Below, piece by piece: positions 1 to 11,769 of a DNA stretch of 64,000 nucleotides. The first letter of the stretch is position 1; every line of letters starts with the position of its first letter. Below the pieces are notes generated by a model, which did not search any database, was not told where the DNA came from, and saw only the letters and a list, made by a program, of their open reading frames with translations. Source of the DNA: Heterohyrax brucei (lineage: Eukaryota > Chordata > Mammalia > Hyracoidea > Procaviidae); NCBI GenBank assembly GCA_028571685.1, contig CM053162.1:68436351-68500350 (forward strand), given 5' to 3'. Both the position numbers and the translations under genes were made by a program.

Positions 1-395
1 AGACGAGAACTGAGAGGAGGACCTCGAACTCAGAGGAGTAAAGGGTAACTGCCAGTAAGAAGACACACACTTCCCCTGCTCCACTGGGCAAAGGGGTCAA
101 AGACTGGCTGCGACGTAGACAGATGGATGGGAGAGCCGGCCAAGGCGATGGAGTAGGAGCCGCAGTGGGACATGGAGCTCTGTTTTATGCTTGAAAGGGC
201 AGAGTGTGGGAATTGAGTGCAGTGAAATTTTGAAAAAGGACATAGTTTTGCAACTGTCAGTAAGACAGGAGTGGCAGCCAACCAGTAACTGGTAATGGAA
301 CCTAACGATGATACTGAGGAAACAGCTGAGTTCAAAAAATGCCAGTTTGTAGAGTTGTTATATGCACTGTTACCCAATGGCCTCCAGCATTGTGA
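1..395. other. Unassigned sequence, no gene seen
   Basis: This stretch is not recognisable as a repeat or gene. A 130-residue frame crosses it on the minus strand, but its residues are low in information (many S, L, P) and its upstream end runs into a SINE, so I do not call it coding. It could be single-copy noncoding DNA or a very old repeat. Confidence 0.4.
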
Positions 396-548
396 AACCC
401 AAGCCACTGCTGCTGAGTGCATTCTGACTTATAGGGACCCTACCTACCAGTGCAGAACTGCCCCATAGGATTTCCAAGGAACATCTGGCAGATTTGAATT
501 GCCAAGCTCTTGGTTAGCAGCTGTAGCACTTATCCACTGTGCCACCAT
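396..548 (-). mobile_element. AfroSINE, antisense
   Basis: Read on the plus strand it runs from the reversed tail (GCATTCTGACTTATAGGGAC) through the body (CCCCATAGGATTTCCAAGGA) to the reversed tRNA-like head ending in TGTGCCACC. It is nearly complete and strongly diverged. Family membership is inferred from the shared order of blocks with more than 40 other copies in this window. Confidence 0.85.
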
Positions 549-1768
549 CCGAGCCATAACAAGTCACTCTAAAGTGGCAGTGAAGTTTGACTTTAGAAGT
601 TTTGCTTTTCTGATATAAAAGAATAATATTCTTTCCTAGATACGCTGAGGTAAATCTTAGTTACCTGTCTATCCTAGGTCCTAGATAATTACCTATCAAC
701 CGATGTAGCTCACCACTGAGATGACTGATATCCCTTTAACAAGGACACGATTCTTTCATTGTGCCATAAAAACTAAGAGTGACATGCACATCTTGATGCC
801 TTTGGTTGTGTGGTACAGCTGTCCCCCATCCAACAAACCACATTGCAGATGAAACCTACTTTCTATTGAGATTATATATTAACGAGAGCCTTTGGGCATT
901 AAGCTCACGCTAGTTTGCACGGAGGTCTTAGTTCCTTCTCTTGTTGAAGCAGAGCCAGGTCATGTCACCAAGGAGCTATGACTGATGGAGAACTTCAGTG
1001 AAGCACTTGGCAAATGCTTGTCAGAGAAATTCTTAATAATAATAAATCCTCTGACAAGACAAGAGCACTTAAATCTAATGGAGACAGTTCAGTTTACAGA
1101 AATAAAGCCAATGTTCTCTGTTCCATTTTCAGGGTCTGAATGGTTTTAATCATGCTGCTTGGCAGATAGCTACATCAATGTATCTCATCGAATCTAAATT
1201 CTGCCATCCTGGCTAGTCAGCCATAGACATATTTCTAAACTTCAAAAAGAAATCAAACTTTTTTTTTCAGAAGCCATAGAAACATTGTCTCATTTACAGT
1301 TTGAAAATAAATGAAGCCACTGAGGAAGGAAACAGTGCTCTCTATACCCCACAAATTAGAAAAATATAGGTTACTGTCAAACCAGCCTCCTTAAAAATGT
1401 TGATATATTCAGGAAGTCATGTTGCCAGGGGCTGTGGTTATTATACTTAGACTCCGTGGCATGAGGGGGCTGTATACCTAGAATCTGACACCAAGATTGG
1501 TCCCCTTTTTCTGCCACCGTTGCTGTCTTAGTCCCAAGTTATCTTCTTCCCCTGGTTTCCCTGCAGACATGAATTTGGATTAGCCTCAGGAGGAAGTACA
1601 TCTCTGTGGAATAGACATGTGCATTGCCTATTCATAAAGAATTCTTGAGCCTAACATCTCATCTACAGACTCTGTGGTTCTTTGAATCCAGCTTACCCAT
1701 GTGCTCCTAAACTTGGGCATGACCCCAGACCCTGTCTACTCCCTCAACTCACCTGTGTTACATGTATC
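549..1768. other. Unassigned, AT-rich, no gene seen
   Basis: About 1.2 kb without a recognisable exon, RNA gene or clear repeat. It contains only short homopolymers (for example T8 near 1,260). It is probably single-copy or old decayed sequence. Confidence 0.5.
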
Positions 1769-1926
1769 AAAACCAAAGCAAACCCAGTGCCATCAAGTTG
1801 ATTTCAACTCATAGTGACCCTAAAGACACAGTAGAACTGCTCCATAGAGTTTCCAAGGAGTGTCTGGCAGACTCAAACTGCTGACTTTTTGGCTGGCAGC
1901 TGTAGCAGTTAACCATTATGCCACCA
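1769..1926 (-). mobile_element. AfroSINE, antisense, nearly full length
   Basis: It starts with the reversed A/C-rich tail (ACCAAAGCAAACCCAGTGCC), continues through GTAGAACTGCTCCATAGAGT, and ends at the reversed tRNA-like head (GTTAACCATTATGCCACC). All SINE blocks are present in order. Confidence 0.9.
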
Positions 1927-2095
1927 ACATTCACGTATTATAGGCACAGCCTTGCCTTAATATTCTCAATCTCTGTTCTGCAGTGAATTAGAAAATTATA
2001 CGTCACCAAGGACCATATCTTATTCACTCTTCTAGTCCCAGCTTTCTAGTTCAGAGGTTGTAACTTGCAAATACTTTAACTCATAACCTATCACC

Positions 2096-2432
2096 ATAGA
2101 GTCTATTCTGTCTCCTAGCTACACTATAGGATGCAGTAGAATTGCCCAATAGGATTTCCAAGGCTCTAAACCTGGTGGCATAGTGGCTAAGAGCTATGGC
2201 TGCTAACCATAAGTTTAGAAGTTCCAATCTGCCAGGTAACCCTTGGAAACAATGTAGGCAGCTCTACTGTGGTTTGTAGGGTTCCTATGAGTCAGAATTG
2301 ACCTGATGGCTATGAGTTTTTTGGTTTAATCCTCACAGAAGCTGACCACCACATCTTCCTCCCATGGAGTGGTTCATGAGTTCCAACCACTAACCTTTTG
2401 TTGGTAGCTGAGCACTTAACCACTGCGCCATC
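2096..2432 (-). mobile_element. AfroSINE (long body variant), antisense, split
   Basis: The first part (2,096-2,162) has the reversed body block ending in GGATTTCCAAGGCT. The second part (about 2,331-2,432) resumes with the long-variant body (CTCACAGAAGCTGACC..CATCTTCCTCCCATGGAG) and the reversed tRNA-like head ending in CCACTGCGCCATC. The two parts join into one element once the plus-strand SINE at 2,163-2,330 is removed, so the host SINE is the older one. Confidence 0.8.
2163..2330 (+). mobile_element. AfroSINE inserted into an older SINE
   Basis: The tRNA-like head (AAACCTGGTGGCATAGTGGC), the body (AACCCTTGGAAACAATGTAG) and the tail (CCTATGAGTCAGAATTGACC) are all present. It lies inside an antisense SINE of the longer body type, which gives a clear relative age. 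Confidence 0.85.
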
Positions 2433-2469
2433 ATGGTGTAAAATAATGGAAACTGACCATTGTTTCAGT

Positions 2470-2640
2470 TGACATAATGCACATAAACTGGAATTCAGGC
2501 TCTACACTTTTATTAAACTCACTGAACTCACAGTTTTCTCATCTATGAATAGAAATGTTAAAATATAACTCATGGCTCTTTATAAGGATTAAACGAAGCC
2601 TTACATAAAGAAGAAGTGTTCTTATGTTTGAGAATTCGGA
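2470..2640 (+). repeat. Possible MIR fragment
   Basis: The phrase CAGTTTTCTCATCTATGAAT followed by AAAATATAACTCATGG and AAGGATTAAACGA resembles the 3' half of MIR. The match is partial and from memory. The following unassigned sequence to 3,402 shows nothing recognisable. Confidence 0.45.
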
Positions 2641-3402
2641 GCTAACACAGTGTAACAAGGGCAAGAAGAGTGAAGGATGTGCACTTTGCCGTGACTTCCA
2701 TTTCCCTTCTCATAGTTGGCCCCTGACACGTCCGTATCCCTTCTCTCTTTGGTCGAGCTTCCTCTGCCTCTTCAAATCTTATTGTAGAAATCATAGTTGA
2801 GTCACCTGCAGTGAAAATAATATTTTCTTCCTTCAATTCAAATTCCTCCTTCAGAAAAAGACTTATTGCCTCAGCTTCGGTGCCTTCTTACACCTGCTCC
2901 TGGGGGAAGGACAAATAGCACTGGCAGGGTCCTAATGGAAATCAGGCTCTTCTAAGCCACCACACATGAGAGCCCTCATATGGATCAAGAGACAAGTCTC
3001 GGTTCAAGGCAGCAGGAAGTAACATTTTCCCACTATAGCACAGACTGTATAACATAGTATAATAAAAATTTTTTATCATGATGGAAAAGAACACTTGAAA
3101 TGCATCTAGTGGGATGGAAGAACTGAATATTTAATTTTAAGTAGTTTAAATTATGAATGTGGCTAGTGACTTCTACAGTGGAAAGCATAGCTAGAGACTC
3201 TTGTATCCAACAAATGGAAGCTGTTCGTAAGAGAGCATCCGAATTTCTGGATGAGTGTGTAAGTATCTATTGGGTGGATTAACCTCTGCCAGTATAGATC
3301 TTGAAGGCCACAGTGGACATATACCTGTTGAACCATTATCACTCAAGTATGGAATCAAATACCATCCTAGATTTCTTACATTTTCTGTAGTATCTCCTAT
3401 TC

Positions 3403-4010
3403 TTTGTTGTTGCTGTTAAGTGCTGTCAAGTTGGTTCTGACTCGTAGCAAACCTGTGCACAACAGAAGTTCCTTGCCATGTCAATAGTTGTTTTTATGCT
3501 TCAGTCAATCATTGAAGCTGCTGTGTCAATCCACCTTAGAGACAGTTTTCACCTTTTTCACTGACCCTCCGTTCCACCAAACATGATGTTCTTCTCCAGG
3601 GACGGACCCCTCCTGACAAAATGTCCAAAGTAGGTAAGTTATAGTCCCATCATCCTTGCTTCTAAGGAACAATCTGGTTGGACTTTTTGCAGGACAAATC
3701 TGTTTGTTCTTTTAACAGTCCATAATATATTCAGTATTCTTCTCCAACAGCACAATTCAAAGGTATCAGTTCTTCCTCCATTTTTCCTTAGTCATTGTCC
3801 AGTTTTTCTTATGCATACGATGTGATTCAAAATATGACTCTTTGGGTTGGGAGTACCTTAGTCTTCAAGATGATGTCTTTATTTTTCGACACTTTAAAGA
3901 GGTCTTTTGCAGCAAATTTTACCAATGCAAGGTTGTTTCCATGAGTGTTGATTCTAGAGCTAAGCAGAAATAAATCCTTGACAACCCGAATCTTTTCAAT
4001 CCTGTTCTTT
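3403..4010 (-). mobile_element. RTE-clade LINE, 3' end fragment
   Basis: Reading the plus strand, the reversed terminal repeat TTGTTGTTGCTGTTAAGTGC is followed by the C-terminal part of the RTE open reading frame and its 3' UTR (for example CAAACATGATGTTCTTCTCC and TGTCCAAAGTA). The same blocks occur at 15,960-16,400 in the long RTE copy and at 58,580-58,640. The reading frame is broken by stops and indels, so the copy is dead. Confidence 0.85.
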
Positions 4011-4833
4011 AGGTTCCTGAAAGAGATAGATCCTAGGTCACTTACCTGTCATCTGAAATCACTCCAAAATGAAATCAAGAGAGCCTATTGTTTTTAAATG
4101 TTTAGAAATGTCTTCCTTTCTTCAGGTATTTGGAAGCAGAAGGATTCTGGGAGTAGTACATTAGCATTTATCAGAAAAATAGACTCAAGAAGGTACAGAA
4201 CTGGACATCATGGGGGTTCCAGGGGTGAGGGGAATCTCCAGAAGTTGGAGTGGGGAGGAAAAAGGGACACGTGAGCAAATAAATAAATATCCTTCGACAA
4301 TTTCACAATTTTACCTCCTATCTGTCCTGTCTGAAAGTTCTTTGGACAAGTTACTCAAATCTAAGCAAGATAGTGCTTCAAGTAGAAAAATGAAATCTGC
4401 ATCTATAGTTGGTCTCTTCTTTGTTTTAACCGCATCTTCTCATGAAAGTAAGTGGGTTAGTGATAATGAACAGAAGTAGAGTTGTGCTTTCATGTAGCTA
4501 ATTGTCTAGCAGATAACAGGAGAAAGCAGATAGGCCACTAGCAATGTGAGTATCATGGAAGCCCACCGGTGCGCATCAAGGGGCACTGATCTAGACTGCA
4601 AGCACAGGATGCTTCATGGAACTGCAAGAGAAAGAGCATATAGTGAGTAGGTAAGGAAGGCCAGGGAGAACATTCCAGACAGAGAAATCAGTGCATTCAA
4701 GGTCCAGTGTCCAGCAGTGGTGGAGAACAAGGAGTGTGAGTGACTGACAAGTGTCCTGCGGGCCTGAAATGGAGAGCGAATGAAGTGGCAGGGACAGTGA
4801 GGAAACTGGGGAAGGAGGACCGCAGCTGCTCAG
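4011..4833. other. Unassigned, no gene seen
   Basis: No repeat is recognised. An 89-residue plus-strand frame (4,210-4,479) has no domain or composition that suggests a protein, and I treat it as chance. Confidence 0.4.
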
Positions 4834-4904
4834 AGGGTCAGTTCTACTCTGGCCCCTGGGGTCGCCATGAATCGGATCTGCCTCTAAGGCACTTGGCTTT
4901 GGCT
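4834..4904 (+). mobile_element. SINE 3' fragment, CACTTGGC-tail type
   Basis: This is a 5'-truncated copy holding only the end of the body (GGGTCAGTTCTACTCTGGCC), the conserved tail (GGGTCGCCATGAATCGGATC) and the terminal block GGCACTTGGCTTTGGC. It belongs to the SINE subset whose 3' end is CACTTGGCTTTGG rather than GGGTTTGGTTT. Confidence 0.85.
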
Positions 4905-5879
4905 CGGCAAGTGAAACACTCATTAATGAAAGGGAGGGAAAGGGCGCAAGGGTGAGGTGACTGGATTTGTGCTTTTGAAAAGGTCACTGTGAACTCCGTT
5001 TGGAAAGACAGACGGGAGAGCAGAGTTAAGTGGTTAATGCAGTATCCATTGAAGGGATAATGATAACCTGCCCTAGAATGTTAGTGGAGGTGAAGACAAA
5101 CCAATAATATATAAAATGATATTTAGTAATCCAAATCCTTAAGACTAAAGTTAAAACTGGTATTGAAGATGATTTGTGTGTGTGTGTGTGTGTGTGTACA
5201 TGTAAACTAAGCAACATTGATGACTTTTCTGTGTCTCCCTTATACTGCTGCATGGATGATGGTACCTTTCATGGAGAAAAAAGATACTGAAAGTGGACAG
5301 AGTTTGGGCAAGCTAAGGCTAGCTACAGGTGCAATTTTTGTGAGAATAGCCTTTGAGATATTCAAGTGGAGATGCCAGATAGAAAGTTAATAAAATTGCT
5401 TAAAAGATTTAGGAGCAGACAGGCTGGAGATAATTCAGTGAGTCACATGCTTACAGGGGCAAATGAAGCTTGCAGAAGAAATGAGGCAGCCCATGGAAAG
5501 AACCCAAAGGGAGAAAAGAAGGCTATCTGGAAATAAGCCTTGCAGAACTGGAATAGTTAACAACCGAGAATAAGGTTGCAAAGACAGAGAATGAGCTGCT
5601 AGAAGATGAAAGAAAAGGACATGTGTTTAGAGCCAAAATAAATGAATGAATAAGTAAAAACAACCTTCCAAAGAAAAGGGAATGGCCAACTGAGTTGAAT
5701 GCAGCTGGGACTTGAGGTAGGCTGAGCATCTTGAGAGAACCTTTGGGTCTGCAGACCAAAGTAAGACATTTTCTGTAGGAGGACACTAGAAGAAGCTAGT
5801 GTTACTTTGTGATGTGAAGGTAAGACAAAAGAGGCTGAAATTTTAAATGATTCATTTAATACAGTTGGCTGTCAAGAGC
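4905..5879. other. Unassigned, with a short TG microsatellite
   Basis: No exon is recognised. A (TG)n run lies at about 5,174-5,198. The minus-strand frames here contain the reverse-complement ThrHis runs of that microsatellite and are not genes. Confidence 0.5.
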
Positions 5880-6345
5880 AGAGACGAGGGAGCTCACGAA
5901 GTTGAGTCTCACTGGCAACAAAAGAATCAATAGAGGTGCACCCTGAGATCTCCAATAAAAGACCACAGCTGATGGTCTGGGGGATTCAGGGTTTCCCTGG
6001 AAGCATGGCCTCTGGCCCTGATGCTGCCCCTGTCCATAAATCATAATGAAGGTCAACTTTTCCAACAGCAATGGATTGGACTTGGCAATGCAGGGTGACC
6101 GCATCTGGTGGAAAGTTTATGGTTCTGTGCATCTATAGGATGTCTTCCTGCTGACCTCTTGCTGGAGGAAGGGGAGTGGGTAGAGAGGAGGGGATAGGGG
6201 ACTGTGGGAGGATAGGTCATGCAGGGAGCAGAGAGGAGGGACATGCTGTCACCGGGCAGGGAGAGCAGTGGGAGCTGCATATGGGTGAGCATGTGAATTT
6301 ATATGGGAATGTGCATTTTCATTCAGTCATAACAAATAAAAAAGA
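5880..6345 (+). mobile_element. L1 LINE 3' UTR fragment
   Basis: This region aligns by eye with the L1 3' UTR that follows a recognisable ORF2 end at 54,970-56,290. Shared blocks are AAAGACCACAGCTGATGGTC, GAAGGTCAACTTTTCCAACA, TTATGGTTCTGTGCATCTAT and the terminal GGGAGAGCAGTGGGAGCTGC. It ends in AATAAAAAA, the polyadenylation signal and tail. It carries no ORF. Confidence 0.75.
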
Positions 6346-6427
6346 GGAGAGAACACTAGTCATATTCATTTTGTTTAAATGCCAGCATGAACTTATAAAG
6401 AGATACCTCAATATGGAGTATTTTATG

Positions 6428-6506
6428 TTTTCCCTACTCTGGGGGTCAGTTCTACCCTGGCCCATAGGGTCTCCATGAGTCGGATCCAACTCGACAGCAC
6501 TTGGGA
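6428..6506 (+). mobile_element. SINE 3' fragment, CACTTGG-tail type
   Basis: A 5'-truncated SINE tail with GGGTCAGTTCTACCCTGGCC, CCATGAGTCGGATCCAACTC and GACAGCACTTGGG. It is close to the other members of this tail class, suggesting relative youth. Confidence 0.85.
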
Positions 6507-6599
6507 TACCATGGGACTGTAATCCTTCTTCTGTGGGAAAGCAAGTATTTACTTTTTTAGACATTAAAAGGATAGAATATAAAGAGAATAAAAGTACAA

Positions 6600-6860
6600 C
6601 AAAAACGTTCATCATTCCACTATTCTAGTACACTACTTATATTTTTGTTTTCACCTAGTCTTCAGTAAGGATTTGCATCATTTTTATAACTTTAGGTACT
6701 CAGAAGATGTAAGAATTTTTTTGTACTTACCATTATATCTGTTTTACCACATTGTAACAGTATCTTTAAAGTTATTTTAATAGCAGCATAATATTCCATC
6801 ATGTGAATAAATCAAATGGAAAAATACATTGCATATAATTACCACTAAAATCTGAAAAAA
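6600..6860 (-). repeat. Possible old L1 fragment, antisense
   Basis: The phrase AGCAGCATAATATTCCATCA followed by a GTGAATAAAT block resembles L1 ORF2 end read in reverse. The evidence is weak. The region is otherwise featureless AT-rich DNA. Confidence 0.3.
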
Positions 6861-6904
6861 CATATCAGTTACTCTTATCTATTGAGTAGGTAGTATTTAT
6901 GTTA

Positions 6905-7046
6905 ACCTCACTACAGCTGCTAACCAAACGACTGGCAGTTCAAACCTACCAGGTTCCCCTTGGAGACCTCGTGAGGTGGTTATACACTGTTCTATAGTGA
7001 CGCTTTGAATCAGATTTGACCTGGCAGTAGCAGGTTTGTTTTAATA
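6905..7046 (+). mobile_element. AfroSINE, 5'-truncated
   Basis: The copy begins within the tRNA-like head (CAGCTGCTAACCAAACGACT), then GGCAGTTCAAACCTACCAGG, a diverged body, and a tail ending in AGCAGGTTTGTTTTAATAC. It is strongly diverged. Confidence 0.8.
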
Positions 7047-7287
7047 CAGGAACTTATGTTTATTCTTATTACCTACTTTCCTCCCTCTTTGTATGGTGAC
7101 CTCATAATTTAATGCAGAGAAATGCAAACATTTCAATTATTTTCATTCATGAACAAAATCTGTGCCTAAGAGAAAAAATGAGTTTTATGCTTGCTTCTTT
7201 ACTGAATGATTCTTTAGTTTAGCCATCATTTTTCCGTGTCATAAAAATGAATGTTGAATGTTCCACAGGGTTCACACACAGATTGAG

Positions 7288-7478
7288 AAATCAGTTGCCA
7301 TCTAGCCAGTGCCAATCCATGCCAACCCAAGGTGTGTCAGAGCAGAACTGTGTTCCATTGGATTTTCTACGGATGATTCCCCAGAAGGAGAGCACCAGTG
7401 CTTTCTTCCTAGGTACCTCTAGGTGACTCGGAAACTCCAACTTTTTCTTTAGCAGCCAAACACATTACCTGTTAATAT
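7288..7478 (-). mobile_element. AfroSINE, long body variant, antisense
   Basis: The reversed tail (CAGTGCCAATCCATGCCAAC), GTGTGTCAGAGCAGAACTGT, a long-variant insert (CTTTCTTCCTAGGTACCTCT) and the reversed head (TTTAGCAGCCAAACACATTA) are in order. The insert corresponds to the segment shared with the RTE 5' region, as in the copies at 34,310 and 27,050. Confidence 0.75.
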
Positions 7479-7734
7479 CACCTAGGGATTCCATAAAGGC
7501 TCAGAGGAAGTTAATAATAGAGAATCGTATTCTGGGGCTGAGGCTTAACATTACAGTACTCGGAAGTAACTGAGGGGATGTAAGTTGTTTCTTGTTTCTG
7601 CATCACCATTCTGAGAACATCAATATTCTGAAAACGTGCTCTTAGTAAATTCTATTCCACTTCTTTATTTTTTTTAATATGTAAGAGTCAAGTTATAAGT
7701 CTGGATTTTGCCTGTGATAAGAAAGTATACTAGT

Positions 7735-8220
7735 TGTCTCAGTATTCTCATGCTTCTTTAACAGAAATATCACAAGTGGATGGCTTTAATAAGATAATAT
7801 TATTTGTCGTGTCTAGTAAGCTAAAAGTCCAAATTTAAGGTGTCAACTCCAGGGAAAGGTTTTCTCTGCTGGCTCTGGAGGAAGGTCCTTGTCATCAGTC
7901 TTCCCCTGGACTGGAAGTTTCTCAGGCACGGGGACCCTGGGTCCTTTCTAAAGGATGAATTCAGCTCCTGGTACTTCTTTCTTTCTTGACGGTATGAAAT
8001 CCCCAAATCTCAGCTTGCCTCCCTTTCATTTATGTCCCAAGAGGCTTCCCAAGCCACAATACGATTTTAGACTTCGTGTCCTGCCCACCTTCTCAAATGC
8101 TAGGCATCCTCCCTCATTAACATCACGGATGCAGAATTTACAGGATATACAATACTGGTAATCATGGATCAGTCAAATTTCCACACATGTTTTTTAGGGA
8201 ACACAATTTGATCCATGACA
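7735..8220 (-). mobile_element. MaLR-like solo LTR, antisense
   Basis: On the plus strand it starts TGTCTCAGTATTCTCATGC and ends GATCCATGACA, giving the TG...CA ends of an LTR. Internal blocks AAATATCACAAGTGGATGGC, GCTGGCTCTGGAGGAAGGTC and CTCCCTCATTAACATCACGG recur at 18,722, 41,786, 50,508, 57,209 and 62,338. Resemblance to MST/MLT1 LTRs of the ERVL-MaLR group is from memory. Flanking 5-base duplications are not convincing here, so they have decayed. Confidence 0.8.
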
Positions 8221-9224
8221 TTATTCTTTATTTATTTTGAATAATCTTAGTTCTTGAATCTTATGTTCAGCTTCTACCCTAAAAAATAGAAGATTTGATA
8301 AGTAAGGGGCTTGGGTGCTAAAAGAGTTGATAGAATCCACTAGAAAGATCAGCATTGGTTTTAAAACTTGGGTTTAAATAAATGTTATTTGTTTATCTTC
8401 TAAGAGGTAGGATTATATGATTATTGGGATTTGTTCTACTCTGGAGAGTCTAAAAGTAGTATATCCCCCCCGGAGATGATCACAACAGTGATTCTAACAG
8501 AAACAGTGGAGGTGGTGGTGGGTACAGCGGTGATTCCGCGATCTCTGTGCTCAGTAGATATGCTTGCCTCACTGTTAGGGTAACTGTGTGTTGGGATGGA
8601 TTTCCTTAGACTACTGTCTTCCTTCTGGGGGTACAGGCTGTTAGAGAGGCTCTGGATTCACTGCTGACGGGCAGTCTGTCTGGAGATACGGAGAGAGCAT
8701 GAGGAGTGAGAGAAAAGGCATGACGGGAATTACAGAGGAAACAACAGGAATCCTGTCCTCAAATTCAGTGAGAGGCAGAGCTGATTTTTGTTGTGGCTAG
8801 TAGGCTGATGGAGAGTCGGGCTTTTAAAATATGTCCAGGTAGAGGTTTTGCCTGTAAGTGAACATTTATTCCACTGCTGATAATACATATTTTCTTGTTT
8901 GGGCTTGAATCCACATTTCCTATTTTCTAAGTCCTTTACACCTGAGTTAATGCTGTATCTTTCTCGAAATACAACCCCTATCTGTAGCTTAGTTTGAAAA
9001 CTCAGTTTTTGGCAGAAATTTTAAACAAGTGTGTGCTGGGGGGCAGGCGGTAAACATTTTGTACTCAGAAGCCTCCCACCCTCCAATCAGGTGGCAGGTG
9101 TGCTGATCTTGAGTGCACATGCCTGTACAAATGTGCGGCAGTACACAAGAACACATTTTGCAGGTGTATGTTAGTCGCCTTTGACATTCTCTTTTTCTTA
9201 AAGCATGGTTTATGAGGTCCAACA
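8221..9224. other. Unassigned, no gene seen
   Basis: No recognised repeat or exon. A C8 run occurs near 8,465 and a purine-rich GGAGGTGGTGGTGGG block near 8,510, but neither is long enough to call. Confidence 0.45.
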
Positions 9225-9595
9225 GGCTGCAGGGCCCCAGAAAGACATGACCCTCAGACTCTGTTAGTCCAGAAATGCAACCATTCCTGAAACCAACTCT
9301 TCAGACTAAGATTGGACTGGATCATAAGACATAAATGATACTGGCAAAGAGTGTGTTTCTTGGTGTAAGTAAATACATGAGACTAACTGAGCAGCTCCTG
9401 TCCAGAGGTGAGTTGAGCGGGCAGAGGGACAGGAAATGGTTGAATGCACACAAGAAATACAGGGTGGACAGGAGTCTGCTATCACATACGGGGAGAGCAG
9501 CCACAGCGACGTAGCGATGTGTGCAAGTTTTTGTATGACCAATTGTCTTGGATTGTAAACTTTCACTTAAAGCACAATAAGATATTAAAAATAAA
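9225..9595 (+). mobile_element. L1 LINE 3' end, 5'-truncated
   Basis: The blocks TTCCTGAAACCAACTCTTCA, GATTGGACTGGATCATAAGA, GGGGAGAGCAGCCACAGCGA and TGTAAACTTTCACTTAAAGC match the terminal L1 3' UTR that I recall for afrotherian L1. The signal CACAATAAGATATTAAAAAT is a decayed poly(A) tail. The two minus-strand frames across it are not genes. Confidence 0.75.
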
Positions 9596-10602
9596 TGGAA
9601 AAGTATGGTTTCTGAGAGAATCTCTACCAACTAAAATTTCCCTTCTGGGATTCAAATGTAGGTGTGTTTGAAGGGCCCTCACGGAGCTCACTTATCTGCC
9701 ATAATTTCATGACTGTGGTAAATGTGTCAGTCACACGTGGGATAATGTATCACTTGTAATTGAAGCTTTCCATTATTCCTGAAATGGACTTTCAAGGGTT
9801 TTTCATTTGAGAATTGAAAGAGTTATGTAATATGTTTGGTTAAAATTTTAGACACTCCTTCCTAATATATTCTTCAGGGAAAGAGAGTAAGTCTTCCATA
9901 TACACTCTGTGTTCAACTAAAACTATGGTTTCCACAGGGGGATATGGTTATTTACAGGAAATCTGCCCCCTACTGTTAAGAACCTGATGCCAATGAGACA
10001 GCTTTTAGATGATCACGTTTATTAGTCATTTGCTATTTATGTCACAATCCTGACTCAGAATGGAATTTTGGGTTGAATGCAAAGCTCAGTAAACCACAGC
10101 AGAATGACACAACATGAAACAAGGGAAGTTGTGTGCTCTCTCAATTCCTTAAAGGGTATAAAAGAAAATACCATCACTACTCTTACTCAGTAAGATGACA
10201 GTCACAATACCTGGCTCTGTTAGGGTCCAGCACATCCCTGTCATGAGAGACAACACTGGAGCCTCTTGATTCGAAGAGGCAGCCTGCGTGTCGAGGACTA
10301 CCTTTGTTTTCTTTCCTTCTGTGCTGGGCTTCTCAGTATCTTCCTTGCCTCTTTTTTTTTCCTCCTCTTCAATATTCAGTTCTGAGAACTGAAAGTAATT
10401 GTATAGATCCTGACAACTACATAATGGAAAATTTGGAGGGATGGTGTTAGAGAGAGAGAGAGCGCGCCATGGTAAAATTTACTGTGAAATTTTATTCCAA
10501 ACATAACAAAACTTTTAAAGCGATGAAATAGCATTATAGTTAAGGCCGTAGATTCTGGACAGGACTTGGAAAGAATTATTTTTGTTTTGACGCCCTGCAT
10601 TT
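9596..10602. other. Unassigned, no gene seen
   Basis: No exon or clear repeat. There is a short (AG)n run near 10,449-10,461 followed by GCGCGCC. The local stretch 9,960-10,160 is ordinary AT-rich sequence. Confidence 0.45.
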
Positions 10603-10700
10603 CGCATGAGAATCACCTGGAATCTTGTTAAAATACAGATTCGGATTCAGTATATCTGGGGCGGAAATGGAAATACAGAGAAGGGGGGTTGAACCAAACA
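10603..10700 (+). mobile_element. MER5A-like DNA transposon fragment (hAT)
   Basis: The run GAGAATCACCTGGAATCTTG, TTAAAATACAGATTCGGATT and CAGTATATCTGGGGCGG matches MER5A, a short non-autonomous hAT element shared by placental mammals. It is old and diverged. Confidence 0.75.
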
Positions 10701-10724
10701 TAACCAGTTCAGGAAGTCCTGATT

Positions 10725-10890
10725 CTGGGGTCCAAACTTGGCTTCAAATTCTGTCTTTGCCACTTAACACTTAGTGACCTTGGGCAAGTTGCTTGACTTG
10801 TTTGTGTTTTAATATGTGTGTCTATGAAATGAAGGCAACAATATTGCTCATTAAATTTTCATTCAGATCCTGTGCTAAGTAAGGAAAATT
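10725..10890 (+). mobile_element. MIR SINE
   Basis: Core phrases CTGTCTTTGCCACTTAACAC, CTTGGGCAAGTTGCTTGACT and TCTATGAAATGAAGGCAACA are the MIR core and 3' part. It is old mammal-wide sequence that predates the AfroSINEs. Confidence 0.8.
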
Positions 10891-11554
10891 GTATGCTCAA
10901 CATTAAATTAAGCTTTTCTTTTTTTTCTCTCTCTTCAAGTAAGAAAAAGACTAACATAGACTTTGGGTCACCTTGAATTGTTTACAGACTGACTTTTTAG
11001 TTTTAATCCTACCACCTGTTCTATCTTGCTCAAGAGGCTAGATACAAGATGCTTAAAAATATGACTTCCTTATTTGGCTGTTGTGGCTCAAAGGAAAAAG
11101 ATAGGAAGTAGTGTCTGCAATCATCTGTCTTACAGATATTACTGCAGGACAGAACCAGTCAGACCACCCTTCTCTCTATTGGTCAGTTTCTACTTCCCAC
11201 GAGGATGAATCCTTCAGGGACAACAGCTGGATTGGGCAGATTTGGGAGTAGGGTCAGTTTGGGTGTGGTATCTGAACAGTCTGAGGTAATACACACTACA
11301 CCAGCATGAGCCCATGACAAAAATCTCAAAATTTCCTTATATTTCATTGGCTGATTTTGTCTTTCAGAGAAACTTCTTTCTCCCTTGTACTTGTTACATT
11401 AAAGTGGTGGGCTGATCTCTGATTGGTTCCTGGTCTTCCAGTAAATGGTGTGGATCCAAAGTCTATTTATCCTACTTTGGGTGTTCAACGTAGTAACCAG
11501 AACTCTCTTTTGGCTAAAGAATACTGATTAGAATTGAGAAACAAAATACTGAAA
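10891..11554. other. Unassigned, no gene seen
   Basis: No repeat or exon recognised. It holds only a short CT-rich run near 10,915-10,940. Confidence 0.45.
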
Positions 11555-11690
11555 TGGTTAAAATTATAGACTCTCAATCCAGACTGCCTGGACGTAAGTC
11601 ATGTATATGCTGCTTTGCACAAGTTGTTGAAATTTGCTTCATCTCAGTTTTCTTGTCTGCAGAATAGCAGTGAATATAGTAATAAAAATA
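11555..11690 (+). mobile_element. MIR SINE, diverged
   Basis: The phrases TAGACTCTCAATCCAGACTG, CCTGGACGTAAGTC, CACAAGTTGTTGAAATTTGC and CTCAGTTTTCTTGTCTGCAG follow the MIR order (unusual-feature sentence, then 'significant digits' of the conserved core). The match is by eye. Confidence 0.65.
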
Positions 11691-11769
11691 AAGAAAGGAG
11701 AATGACCTTAAGCATAGTAATGCATCGTTTAACATACATAACACTTCCTGTGAAACAGGACACTGCGTA

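Noticed and set aside
30-422. 130-residue minus-strand frame
   Set aside because: It runs into an antisense SINE at its upstream end, is Ser/Leu/Pro-rich, and matches no domain I know.
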